A DNA stretch of 64,000 nucleotides from assembly GCF_042453785.1 (NCBI RefSeq), contig NC_091673.1, positions 8,949,001 through 9,013,000 of the forward strand, in the 5' to 3' direction. Shown in pieces: positions 12,298 to 23,110 of the stretch. Both the position numbers and the translations under genes were made by a program. The notes beneath the pieces are model-generated. The model was not told where the DNA came from. It worked only from the letters and a program-made list of their open reading frames with translations, and made no database searches. The DNA is from Malus domestica. Its lineage: Eukaryota; Streptophyta; Magnoliopsida; Rosales; Rosaceae. The stretch's first letter is position 1. The number at the start of each line of letters is the position of its first letter.

Positions 12298-13713
12298 TTA
12301 AGTATCGTCAGCACCCCTCAATTCCCACTGGTGCTCTATCAAGTCAAGTTGGCGGGCATTGTGCATATATGACCTTTGAAGTGCAGTATATCGTTGGATG
12401 ATCCTTTCATTGTAACGTCCATCCCTTTCTAATGGCTCATGTTGCACGGGCTCATCGGTGGCGTCATGAGCACAATATATACGTGTTCTTGAATTGTTCA
12501 TCGTGTTTGGCTCATATTTATCAACGGCTTCATAATCGTACTCATCTTCCACAATCATGTTGTGAAGAATGATGCACGTCATCATGATGGATCGAAGCGA
12601 CTCTACATCAAACAATCTGGCAGCACCCCTGATGATCGCCCAGCGAGCTTGGAGGATACCGAAACAACGTTCCACATCCTTCCTGCACCCTTCTTGACAT
12701 CTTGCAAAGTGTTTTTCCTTTGCACTGCGCGGACGTGGCATTGTTTTGACAAATGTTGACCACCTTGGGTAAATGCCATCAGCTAGGTAGTATGGCCCGT
12801 CGTACATACGTCCATTGACCTCATACGTGACTTTTGGTGCCTTTCCTTGCAGGACATCGTTGAACACTGAGGATTGGGCAAGGACGTTGAGGTCATTTTG
12901 AGCTCCCGGAACCCCGAAAAAGGCGTGCCAAATCCATGTATCAAAAGATGCCACCGCCTCTAAAATGATACTTTTTGATCCTTTTCTATCCCCATAAGCA
13001 CCTTGCCATGCACTTGGACAGTTTTTCCAAGTCCAGTGCATACAATCAATGCTTCCAATCATCCCTGGAAAACCTCGCATCTCGCCTTTCTTCAGAAGCC
13101 TTTGTAAGTCCATATGAGTAGGTTTCCGGAGGTACTCTGCGGTGTAGATAGATTCGATTGCCGAACAAAACCTCATCAAGGACTCAAGAATGGTTGATTT
13201 TCCCATCCTCGTTATCTCGTCCACTTGGTCTGCAGCTGCTCCATATGCAAGCATCCGCAAGGCAGCAGTAATTTTTTGTTGAGGCAGGAGACCCATAGCA
13301 CCAAAAGCATCCGGCTTTTGCACAAAGTAAGAATCATGGTTGCAAACAGCGCCCATGATTTTGTTGAACAAATGTCGTTCCATTCTAAAACGACGTCGGA
13401 AGTATGTATCAGGGAATGCACTGTTACGGACAAAATAATCGTCCAAGAGCTCCTGACCTTGTCGTTGCCTGTTTCTATCAATGTTTACAGCACGGTTGGG
13501 CCTGCAGATATGAGCCACAGTTTGGACGACTCGACGGGATTGTGAGGCTCCTGCCATTCTTGATTCGTCATCTCTTCGTCTACGCTCGTCATCCTTTTCC
13601 ATCTCATTTTGGGCCCAATCCCCAACATTGAACATTCCTTCTGATTGGTTAAACAATTCTTCCTCTTCTTGCTCGATTTCCCACATCATCTTTGAAGACG
13701 AAGAAGAAGACAT
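12298..13713 (-). CDS. PIF/Harbinger DDE transposase (HARBI1/Plant_tran type)
   Basis: Single-exon gene of 471 residues. I start at the Met of M-S-S-S-S-S-S-K because the 34 codons upstream are encoded by a tandem repeat. Catalytic candidates are D223 in G-S-I-D-C-M-H-W, D274 in G-A-Q-N-D-L-N or D312 in L-A-D-G-I-Y-P, and E348 in K-D-V-E-R-C-F-G-I-L-Q-A-R-W. These blocks are the signature of the plant harbinger transposase family (Pfam Plant_tran). A helix-turn-helix-like region with T-A-A-L-R-M-L-A-Y precedes the catalytic core. The enzyme would excise and reinsert the element at TWA sites together with ORF1. No frameshift or stop was seen, which is unusual for a plant copy. Confidence 0.93.
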   Translation of the reverse strand: MSSSSSSKMMWEIEQEEEELFNQSEGMFNVGDWAQNEMEKDDERRRRDDESRMAGASQSRRVVQTVAHICRPNRAVNIDRNRQRQGQELLDDYFVRNSAFPDTYFRRRFRMERHLFNKIMGAVCNHDSYFVQKPDAFGAMGLLPQQKITAALRMLAYGAAADQVDEITRMGKSTILESLMRFCSAIESIYTAEYLRKPTHMDLQRLLKKGEMRGFPGMIGSIDCMHWTWKNCPSAWQGAYGDRKGSKSIILEAVASFDTWIWHAFFGVPGAQNDLNVLAQSSVFNDVLQGKAPKVTYEVNGRMYDGPYYLADGIYPRWSTFVKTMPRPRSAKEKHFARCQEGCRKDVERCFGILQARWAIIRGAARLFDVESLRSIMMTCIILHNMIVEDEYDYEAVDKYEPNTMNNSRTRIYCAHDATDEPVQHEPLERDGRYNERIIQRYTALQRSYMHNARQLDLIEHQWELRGADDT

Positions 13714-13724
13714 TGTAAGAAGGA

Positions 13725-13892
13725 AACAGAAACTATGAATAATGATATGGATTTTGGTGAAGAAGGAAGCAAAAACTATTAATAATGATAGGGATTTTGG
13801 TGAAGAAGGAACCATAAACTATGAATAATGATAGGGATTTTGGCGAAGAAGGAAGTAGAAACTATGAATAATGATAGAGATCTTGAGAAAAT
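13725..13892. repeat. 43-bp tandem repeat at the 5' end of the transposase gene
   Basis: Four rounds of a unit containing aataatgatagggattttgg and gaagaaggaa stand just upstream of the transposase start on its 5' side. They extend the open frame artificially by 34 codons. Confidence 0.85.
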
Positions 13893-13954
13893 TGGTGTGA
13901 GATTTATGAGGATGGATGGTGGATTATATGGAGGATTTAGAAATGATTAGGTTG

Positions 13955-14225
13955 TAGATAATGCCACGTGGCATGCCGTCATTCGTTAAAAATCTGGTGG
14001 AAATCTATCCTCAAAGATTGTAATCGGATTGTGACACGTGGCACGACGTGATTGGTTACAAATCTTATCAGAAATCCATCATCAATAATTGTCTTTTCAG
14101 ATAATGACACGTGCCTTGACACAACGATTAAAAATCTTATCGGAAATCCATCACCAATAATTGTCTTTGCAGATAATGACACGTGGCGCAACGAGAACGA
14201 TAAATATCTTATCCGAAATAACAAA
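13955..14225 (-). promoter_or_regulatory. Four 70-73-bp tandem units, each with a CACGTG G-box, upstream of the transposase
   Basis: CACGTG occurs at 13965, 14035, 14108 and 14180, spaced 70, 73 and 72 bases. Each sits in a unit that also carries aaatcttatc.gaaatccatc. G-boxes bind plant bHLH and bZIP factors. Their position before the transposase gene suggests a promoter role, which is inference. Confidence 0.6.
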
Positions 14226-14540
14226 TAAAATTCTTTTGAATTATTTTATAAATACAAAAATACAAAAATTTTATTGCTATTGGCTTTTCGGAGCGCAACG
14301 AGAACAATTAAAAATCTTATCCGAAATTACAAATAAAATTATTAGGGTTATGTATTATTTTATAAATAAAAAAGTAATAATATTTTATTGCCAATTGCCA
14401 GGGCTATTCAATGCAGGAGTGGAGATGCAAAAGACAATTGCCAGGGGAATGCACTGTTCATTAAGGGCAATTACTATTCACTAGGTGGATTAAATAGTGA
14501 ATAGCCTGGGGGGAGGGCTCCTACACTGGAGTTGCTCTAA

Positions 14541-14659
14541 GGGAGAGTGGGTGGACTTAGTCTCAATGTGGTTCAAATTTATCTTTGGCGAGAATCGAAC
14601 CTAAGATCTCTCATTTATAAGTAAAGAAAAAATGCTACTAGACCGTAGTACTAAGTAAG
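14541..14659 (-). mobile_element. Head half of the SINE split by the Harbinger element
   Basis: The reverse complement carries the pol III B-box-like AGGTTCGATTCTC and the GTACTACGGT start region, matching the SINE copies at 15546 and 44728. It continues into 9779-9817 once the Harbinger and one TAA are removed. Confidence 0.82.
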
Positions 14660-15540
14660 GTCTATTTGTATGTATTGAGTTTGGTTGTTAGATCCAAAAG
14701 AAACACAGTAAAGATTCTCTCTAGAGAAATTTTATTTGGATCCAATTTTCCTCTCTCTAAACCCAACTTTAATATTTTGTTACCTAAACTCTCTAGTTTA
14801 CCCTCATAAATTATAAACATAAATAAACTGGAAAAAGAAAAACTCATCAAACCCATTTCCCGACTGTTCTCTTGCCTTCTGGCGTCTCCTCCCTGTATTT
14901 GTTGGGTCTGTCTCCCTCCCGACTGTTTTTTTCCCCTGATATTCTCAGTGTGTTCCCCCACCTCTCCCACACCCACCAATTCTTTGCGGTGGCTACTCCA
15001 CCTACCGTCCATTGAATCTTTCCATTTTTCTTCTATTGCGCGTGATAGGGCCTTGCTGTTAATAGGCAAAACTAAGTGGCATCGTTGATTCCATAAGCGA
15101 CTTGTTACATAATTCCAAAATGGAGTCAAATGGATTTTGTATTGGGTCGGGTTGTTGAAGGCGATGGCTGATTTAGCAATCCCGCCTAACTACTTCTATA
15201 TGCAAGAGAAGGAAGGGGGAGGGAGGTCTAAAGTAGTGGTTGAGTGGTGGCGATGTATGTGGGTTCTATCTCGGTTGAATAGGTGTAGAAAGATATTTAA
15301 TTTTCAGTTTCTTATTTTATTTTGTATAAGGGGTAATATACGAATTACATAAAAAGTTTTTTGTAACTGGGTGTAGAAAGAGTCTTATTTTATCAATTCC
15401 CAAATGCTAGACAATCCTGTTTATTTATTAATTATTAATTAATTAATTAATATAGGTACCGTGGTGGCTACAAATTAAATTACAAAACAATATCCTACTT
15501 AATTAAAAAGGGTGGTGGGTGATGTAAGAATTCAAAATGG
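14660..15540. other. Intergenic, no gene recognised
   Basis: A minus-strand open frame (15129-14662) and a short plus-strand frame have no familiar motif and no flanking splice logic. I see nothing I can support. Confidence 0.4.
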
Positions 15541-15545
15541 CTAAC

Positions 15546-15716
15546 CACTTAATAGTACGGTTTAGTGATATTTTTTTTACTTGTAAGTGAGAGGTTTTAG
15601 GTTTGATTATCTTCAAAGACGAATTTGAACCACATTACTGCTAGCCCATTGTAAGGTTAAGCCCATCATCTCCTCCTTAATGTAAATAATATCGTTTGTT
15701 AAAAAAAAAAAAAAAG
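15546..15716 (+). mobile_element. tRNA-derived SINE with poly-A tail
   Basis: Starts near aatagtacggtttagtgata (A-box-like), has a B-box-like AGGTTTGATTATC, then gccCATTGTAAGGTTAAGCCC, taatgtaaataatatcg and a run of about 14 A. Flanks GGCTAACCACT and GGCTGGCTACT may be a decayed TSD. Same family as 44728-44892 and the split copy around the Harbinger. Confidence 0.8.
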
Positions 15717-17327
15717 GCTGGCTACTGCATGCATTGCTCATATGCGTAGTTAATGAATCTCTGCTTGATTATTCTCTGTTTGATTCTTTTAAGGATTCAA
15801 ATAATCTATTTGATTTTTCTCTTTCGCAAATTATCTATTTGACTTTTATATAAGACATGTGGAAAAATACTTTTAAGTGTTTCCTATAAAAAACATATAA
15901 CTGATTACTTTCTCGGAGAGCGTTTTAAATGTTTTTTAAAGAGGTCAACCAATAGTTGAGGCCCAAAAAACAAAAAACAAAACTACAGAAACCAGAACAA
16001 TCTACTGCTATTGCCGCCACCGTAGTGTTTCTCGATCCATCCAATTCTGCGCCCACAACCAAGCAATGCCTCGTCAATCGCAACATCCAACCCCGATCTG
16101 CTCCTTGAGTACAACCACAAAGTAATGATAGCCAACAACTAAACAAAGAAGCCAACTATCAAGATGAAGCACGTAGAAACCCACGAGTAACATTGACAGT
16201 AAAGGCAGACAACATAAAAAAGGTGGTGGTGTTGGAAACACCCAAGCCGGTGGAATCATTTAATCTGGTGGAAACACCGATGCATGGCTGAAAATCAATA
16301 ATAAGGATGGATAAGGAGAAGGGATACCAGTGGGTAAGAAGAACAGAACATATTGGGATGTTAAGCAAAAGATAAAAAGCAGTAGAAGCAAGGAAAAGAG
16401 AAGAAAGGGGAAGAAAAGGGGGGACGGGAACGACGACCGAACGAATTTGCTCAAAATTGAAAACTTCACACAAAAAAGTGAGAAATATTCTCGATAGGGG
16501 AGAAAGTCTATACTCTCAAATAGGGGAGAAAATCTATCACGCGGAAAGACGTTACGTGATTTTTAGGTTTGAAAAAGTGTAATGTCTTAATTTGCTTTAT
16601 TAAATTTCTACGATGACTTTCTGTACCTGAAAGCTTCCTTCCCAGCTGCTCTGCAAGACTGCAAATGAATTTCGTCAACAAAGCATGTGATGATTAATTT
16701 TCAATTGGACCCAGAATTCCTACCAAAACAGTGTGGCGGAGATGTAGCCTAGTAAGTACACACCAACTACTAAATTTAATGTGTAAGACTAGGTAAACTA
16801 ATTGTCTAAACTAAATTTTATAAATTATATAACGTGATTATTGATAATTAGATTATTACTTAAGTGTTGATTAACAAGCTTATTTTTTATTAGTAACACA
16901 TTACATGATTTACAGATTTGATCTAAAAAGTTAGTCGACCTAACATTACTCTTTTGATAGATTGACAATGATATAATAATTTTGAGCTAGATCACCAAAA
17001 TTAAATATATCGAACTTGTCACCCATAATGAAAGTCGACCTTGAGACTTGCTGTTTAAAAATAATTTTCACGGACGCGTATATATATGGGTGATTCACAA
17101 CTCAATTATCTCCCTAGCACTACATAGCCTCAAAAAAAAAAAAAAAAAAAAACCCAATAAATAATGATTGATTTTGTTGTTTCGTATGAAGGTGCATGCC
17201 ATCAACATCATGACTGGAGAATTTTTAGCACGTCGTCAAAACCATGCATGGAATGATGAGATGGTCAAGAGACTTGAGACTTGCCCCTTATGAAACACGC
17301 GCGCACACATACATACATATCTATATA

Positions 17328-17362
<35 letters not shown>

Positions 17363-18260
17363 GTGTGTATATAACAGTTGACCGAAGCAAGGTCTTTGTC
17401 TGTATTTCCAAATTCGACCACCGATTCCTTTCCATTTGGCTTTTCGTCCTCGACTCGCTAGCGGGGTCACACGGAGTGACCCCCAGCACCTTTGACACCG
17501 CTATTCGGGTAGCTTTCAAACACGCACAATATTTTACCCTCATCAAGAAAATTGCTACAAATAAATTCATGTTTTTCTTAGCAACTTCCAACAAGTGAGA
17601 TAACATTTGTATTCCATTCTAGGGTTTGAGAATTTATGTTAAGTCAAGATCATTATATTTATCGAACTTCCTATTAATGTGAGTCGAATCTGAAACATAT
17701 CACCAACAAGCGCAAATAAATACTATAAAAAATGATAAACACACACCCTTCTTCCCTTTCTACACACCCTTATTTAATCATGTCTATTGTTTTTGTCTAA
17801 TTTAATAAATTCATGATCAGAGTAAATAAGGGTACGTGAGAAACTAAAAAAATATGAAAATTACGTCACATACCGCTATATTATAGTGTTGGTAGCTTAA
17901 TACAATTACTTATACATGTTTTTAATACCATTGATATTAATTTAAAATATTCTGATCAACTTAGCTAAAACCTAAATTGCCGTAAAAAGAGTGAGTGTTC
18001 ATATACCATGATGCATTAATAATTGGACGTTGCCGTACCAAAATTCCATGCCGGTTTGATTAATTCTTCTGTAGAAGATGACGAGTCAATTAAAAGGCGG
18101 TCAACCCTGCTTAATTTTCGGATTAGCAGTTAAATTACCGCCCCCTCTAATTGCTCTCTACAAATTGACCAACTTTTTCCTTCTTTCCGTTGGTCTAATT
18201 TCATGAATTGACCAACAAAATATTCTAATTTTCACATTTAATTAAATTAATCATAACCCA
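15717..18260. other. Intergenic, AT-rich; no gene recognised
   Basis: It includes an (A)20 run near 17132-17151 and a composite microsatellite. Minus-strand open frames at 15925-16473 have no recognisable domain. Confidence 0.45.
17307..17372. repeat. Compound microsatellite (ACAT)n-(TA)n-(TATG)n-(TG)n
   Basis: Visible directly: acatacatacat, a run of ta, then about seven gtat units and gtgtgtgtat. The ORFs that cross it on both strands are repeat translations. Confidence 0.9.
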
Positions 18261-18277
18261 ATTACAATCCTCAAGTG

Positions 18278-18502
18278 TATTTATAAACTTGCCAGATCAA
18301 CATTTTGGCCTTCATCTTCTTCTTCCCATCGGTTGTAGAATTGAATTCACAGAAAAAGCGCTTGCAAGAAAAACCCATCGGTTGTAGAATTGAATTCACA
18401 GAAAAAGCACTTGCAAGAAAAGCACAGAGCTTTTTGGAAAGCTTTTTGGGGTAGTACGGGTTTTAAATCCGTGAATTGACGCAGAGAGGTGAGGAAGGGC
18501 AA
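18278..18502 (+). promoter_or_regulatory. TATA box and 5' UTR of the BAR-protein gene, with a 49-bp tandem duplication
   Basis: TATTTATAAA at 18278-18287 is a good TATA box. About 45 bases later the leader holds two near-identical 49-bp units (18325-18373 and 18374-18422) beginning cccatcggttgtagaattg and ending cttgcaagaaaa. Confidence 0.65.
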
Positions 18503-21500
18503 ATGAAAACCTCTCTCAGAAGGCTGCGAGGTTTCGCACTTCACAAGCACGATGCCAAGGACCGGAGAGATCTCCGGCCGCTGCCGCAATTGGACGAGCT
18601 CGCCCAGGCCTCTCAGGTACGCCGTGGTCCTCCTCCTCTTTCTTTGCTTGGCTATTTTACGACGACCCAAAACCAAAGCTTCCGACTTTAAGACGATCGA
18701 CGCGTAAACCCCCCCAAATTTCATCGAATATGGAATTCTATGGTTTGGAAAAAGGGCAGAATTGGTTAATTAGGGTTTGAGAGTTGGTGGTGGATCTGAG
18801 GGTTGACGTAATCTGACATTGGTTGCTGAAAATTGGGTTTTTGATTGCAGGATATGCACGATATGAGGGACTGCTATGACAGCTTACTTTCTGCCGCTGC
18901 CGCCACGGCTAATAGCGCTTATGGTATTTCAATTTCCTTTTTTTTTTCTATTTGTTTTGATATAAAGTTAGTTATTTTTTAACTTATTTGTATGCATTGT
19001 ATTCTTGTATAAACCACATCAACTGTATTCTATATGAAAACTGAGTCATTTATTAGTTTTAGCTGATAATTATTGTGTCTACATTCTTCTAATTGAGTTT
19101 CTAAATTTGATTCTTATAATGCTAATTTCAAGAATAGTATTCTTATACATTTCAAATTTGTTTATAGAGTTTTCGGAGTCGCTGCGGGAAATGGGTTCTT
19201 GTCTTCTTCAGAAAACTGCACTAAATGATGATGAAGAAAGTGGTAAGATCAAAACTTTGTGTGGCATTATATAAATTTGAGGAAACGTAACTAACCCTTT
19301 TTTTACCTGTCATTTCTCTTGCAGGTTCAGTTCTGCTGAAGCTAGGGAAACTGCAATATGAACTCCATAAACTCGTTGATAGCTATGTGAGGCTTTATCG
19401 TTTATGTAAATAATTTTGAGAAACCTTTCATTGAGTTTGCTTTACTAATATATTCATTGTTGTGCATGCTGCAGCGCTCTCATATATTCCAGACAATTGC
19501 AGTTCCATCAGAATCTCTTCTGAATGAACTTCAAACAGTTGAGGTGCGTTTGCTTGGACTCGGTCATTTGATAAGCTCATAGGAAGTGTTGTGTACGCAT
19601 TTCTCAAGCACAAATTCTGCACAAGTGTTTTCAATCTATGTTTAATTAACAATTTTACACGGGTTATTGCTTTTGTGTGCACATATTATTGCGTAATGTT
19701 AAAGTGATGTTTGTTCTTTCATGTTGATGCAGGAGATGAAGCAACAATGTGATGAAAAAAGGTATTCCAAACACTATATGTTTGTGAACGATTACATTTG
19801 CATATCTGATTTTAGACGAATGTCTTCTCATATGGCTCATGATCTACAGAGATGTATATGATTTTATGATAAAGAGATACAAAGAAAAAGGGAGGTCAAG
19901 AGGTGGTGGGAAGAGAGAGAGCTTTTCTATGCAGCAAATACAAGTGGCTCGCGATGAATATGATGAGGAGGCTACATTATTTGTTTTCCGGTTGAAATCT
20001 CTGAAGCAAGGACAATCTCGTAGTCTTCTCACGCAGGCAGCTCGCCATCATGCTGCTCAGGTTTTTTCTTCTTCCATGTTTTATTGTTGTTATAGGATTC
20101 ATACAGCCGACCCCACTTAGTGGGAAAAGGCTTTGTTGTTGTTGGTTGTTGCATGTTTTATTGTTGTTCATCATCGTTAAACTGTTCATACTCCTTTTAT
20201 TTTCCTCTTGAAACAGTTGTCCTTCTTCAAGAAAGCACTTAGGTCTGTTGAGTCAGTAGAGCCACATGTGAAACTGGTAACTGAGAAGAAGCATATTGAT
20301 TACGAGTTCCATGGGCTACATGATGAAGGGGACGGTGACAACGATGACGATGAGAATGATGACGATGATAGCATCGATGTGAATGATGATGGAGAATTGA
20401 GCTTTGACTTTGGACAACAGGACCAAGATCAAGATGTTTCTACTTCAAGAAACTCAATGGAGGTATTACTTCAGTGGAATTTACTTATGATAAACCGCAT
20501 TTGCTCCCTTGAAAGGCATTTAAAATAGAATACAAAATAGAGCTGGTAGAACCAGCTGTACATGCATACAACTCAAAAGCAAGACACAAACATATCTCTG
20601 TCGTATTCACTGAAGTGTGTAGAATCTCTTAACCACTAAAACTAATGTGAAACTAAAAGAACGGAAAATTATATATCTCATGGACTGTTAAAGTATATTG
20701 TGCAAAAGTTTGGTCTTATATATTGTGTGCAAAACAGTATTTCATAGGCAGTTTTACAAAATATATTCGTGCAGATAATGGTTTATGATCCAGATGAACA
20801 TGGAAGGAAAGGGTACAAAGAATAACCAGAGTTTGATTTTTCTTTTTGGTCTTTTGTCATGGTGAATGCTTCTATTGGTGTAAGATAGAAAGATCTCACT
20901 CCCAACCCAATTTGGCAGTTATTATTGTGGACGTAATGACCTTGTTGTCATGTTCTACTTTCAAATTTCTTTCTGAAACATTTTGTCATGATTATTATGT
21001 TATTTTGACATGAAACTTATCTGTAATGCAGTTGGATCAGGCAGACATTACCTTTCCCAGATTACCGCAGGTGGAGGCTCTCAAGGTAAACATCTGCTCT
21101 GTTATCAATTCATCTGTTCACAAATATTGCAGGTTTATGTAATGCACATTCTGGTCTTCACTTTGTAAGTTGGCCTAGTAAAAAATAAAACTGTACTTGG
21201 AATCAATCTCTCTGTCCTATCCTTTTGATTGATTGCATGAAGGTAAATCCCTGCAGTGGTATCTCTGTACGGATAACTAGTTTTAGAGGTCCATGTATTT
21301 TATCTAATCAAACAGTGTCTTGGTTATACAACTTAAGTCTACAGTAATCTCCTAATGCTAGTTTAGTTGTTGACTGGATTGGTTCTTGCATGTTTTCACG
21401 TCTGCCCATCACATGCTGAATGTACAACACAGTCCATCTCCCATTATGCAGTTGTAGAACCTGTTAAACATTTTACTATGCTAAATTCCGATGTGGATGA

Positions 21501-22808
21501 CTTTTTATTTATTTATTTATTAATTTATCTTGAAAATGCATCACGTTTCTAATTTGTTGTAGCTTACATGTCTCGCATCATTTTGCCTATTTCCAGGACA
21601 GACTCCGCAGGAATTCGTTTTCATTTAAGGGTAGAGGAGTCAGCCAATCAGCTCCGCTGTTTCCTGAAACTAATTTGGGTCGATCCGAAAAAATGAGACA
21701 TAGGCAGACATCATTTTCACGGAAGTTCCACTCATATGTACTACCGACACCAATTGATAAGAGTCGAGTTTCTACTAGATCAGGTATGCCAGTGCCCACT
21801 GTACAGACAACTTTAAGTGAGCGAACACAGAATTTGTGGCATTCATCACCCTTGAAACCGGGGAATGAAAGGACGGGAGAGAAGAAAATTGCTGGAACCA
21901 ATTTTATAGATGTGCAGTCAGTACTCAAAGAGAGCAACAATAATATTGCACCGCATCGATTACCCCCTCCTCTCACAGGTCAGGTTTTGTTTTCGGGGCA
22001 GGATCCACTGGTTGCTTCTGACTTTAAAAAAATAAAAAGGCAAGCATTCTCAGGTCCATTGACAAGTAAGCCTTGGGCTTCTAAACCTGTCCCCTCGGAC
22101 CATCACCCAATGTTTTCTGGACCTATTTTGCGAAATCCAGGGTCTCAACCTCTGTCAACTTCACCTAAAGTATCTCCAAATGCTTCGCCTACTTTTATGT
22201 CCTCTCCTAAAATAAGCGAACTTCATGAGCTTCCTAGGCCACCTGTAGCCTCCAAGGCTTCAAGACCTGCGGGTCTAGTTGGTCATTCTGCTCCCTTGGT
22301 GCCCAGACTACAAATGCAATCTGCAACAAATAAACCAGTGGTGTCACCGAAAGCAGCTCCTCTGCCCAAACCTCCTCTGGTCCTTGCTCGTAGTTACTCT
22401 ATACCTACAAGGGATCATACAGCGATGGAGTTCCATGTAACTGAACCACAGGAAGCTTCCCCCATTCCTGAAGTGCCAGACAATTCACCTCCTTTGACTC
22501 CAATAACCTTACCTAACACAGCCAAGCCACCGTCACCCAGCTCTGAGATTGTCACGCGGGCTGTTCAATTCAGAGGTAATTTGAACGTTCGTATACCCTT
22601 TCTTTTTTTATATCGTCAAATATGAATGCTGAGGTTGTTTTCAAGTAAGACTAATACCATGACTGAAAAGCAACCTCTGGGGACTAAATGTATATACATA
22701 TATATCAATTTATCTTGCAGCTTGTTCTTCTCTTTACTGTTTTTTGTGGCATCGAATTTACTTGTTTCTAAGTCAGAAGCATATTCGTTGAATGCAGGCG
22801 GAGATTGA
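18503..22808 (+). CDS. BAR-domain-like protein, At2g33490 family (annotated as hydroxyproline-rich glycoprotein family)
   Basis: Eleven exons: 18503-18616, 18851-18923, 19168-19242, 19325-19386, 19475-19543, 19733-19761, 19850-20060, 20217-20462, 21032-21085, 21597-22575, 22798-22808. They encode 640 residues, near the family's usual 600-630. The start M-K-T-S-L-R-R-L-R-G-F is typical. Residues of about 20-240 are helical and match the BAR/arfaptin-like region, which in general bends or senses membranes. An acidic Asp/Glu run follows (about 245-275), then a long Ser/Pro-rich tail (about 330-635) with repeated S-P motifs and the family's L-A-R-S-Y-S-I-P. There is no signal peptide, so despite the legacy name it is probably cytosolic or membrane-associated. 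Intron 7 holds a mini-SINE. The last exon adds only three codons and the stop. Confidence 0.9.
20075..20168 (+). mobile_element. 5'-truncated SINE with (TTG)n tail and perfect 17-bp TSD, in intron 7 of the BAR gene
   Basis: CATGTTTTATTGTTGTT occurs at 20075-20091 and 20152-20168. The 60 bases between include GCCGACCCCACTTAGTGGG, AAAAGGC and the TTG tail, the same core as the copy at 7944-8024. It falls between the splice sites of a 156-bp intron and leaves them intact. Confidence 0.87.
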
Positions 22809-23110
22809 TTCAGTTCACCGTTGGGCGACATTTGTTTCCAAGTAGGCGACAGACTGTTGTCTAAGTAGGCAACAAACTGTTGTGGGGAGGTTCAAAAGAT
22901 TGCCTTCTCTTCCACATGTAGAGGTGCATAGATGTAAATATATCTCTGTTGATGATATTCGTTAATTTGTTAATTTGTCAGTTTTAGTAGCTAGTTATTT
23001 TGTGTTATTGGGGCACATGGCATAAAATTGTAATACAATTGCCAATCTTGTTCGATCGTCTGAGGAATTTTGTAATTCATCCCCAGCAATTAATACTTAT
23101 CAATACTTAT
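22809..23110 (+). other. 3' UTR of the BAR gene and short spacer
   Basis: It contains a small duplication (aagtaggcgac / aagtaggcaac near 22840-22875) and an aataat-rich end. No other feature seen. Confidence 0.4.

Larger units (their letters stand above)
9818..14537. mobile_element. PIF/Harbinger DNA transposon, structurally complete
   Basis: The element is 4720 bp. Its left end GAGCACCTCCAGCGGGAG and the reverse complement of its right end, GAGCAACTCCAGTGTAGG, form the terminal inverted repeats. TAA stands directly outside both ends (9815-9817 and 14538-14540), the TWA target duplication typical of PIF/Harbinger. Because the target is a SINE whose sequence is known from other copies, the duplication of that single TAA can be checked directly. 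Inside are the two genes expected of an autonomous member: a Myb/SANT-like ORF1 (10530-11926, +) and a DDE transposase (12298-13713, -), arranged tail to tail. Four tandem-repeat arrays fill much of the non-coding part. Both genes are open, so the copy is either recent or still functional; activity is inference. Confidence 0.93.

Noticed and set aside
13714-13815. N-terminal extension of the Harbinger transposase by 34 codons
   Set aside because: Encoded by the 43-bp tandem repeat. The Met at 13713 gives a family-like start.
14662-15129. A 155-codon minus-strand frame as a host gene
   Set aside because: No recognisable motif, compositionally like intergenic DNA, and no supporting splice sites or promoter.
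17236-17606. Overlapping open frames on both strands
   Set aside because: They cross the compound microsatellite; Thr/Tyr/His/Ile runs reflect (TATG)n and (TA)n.
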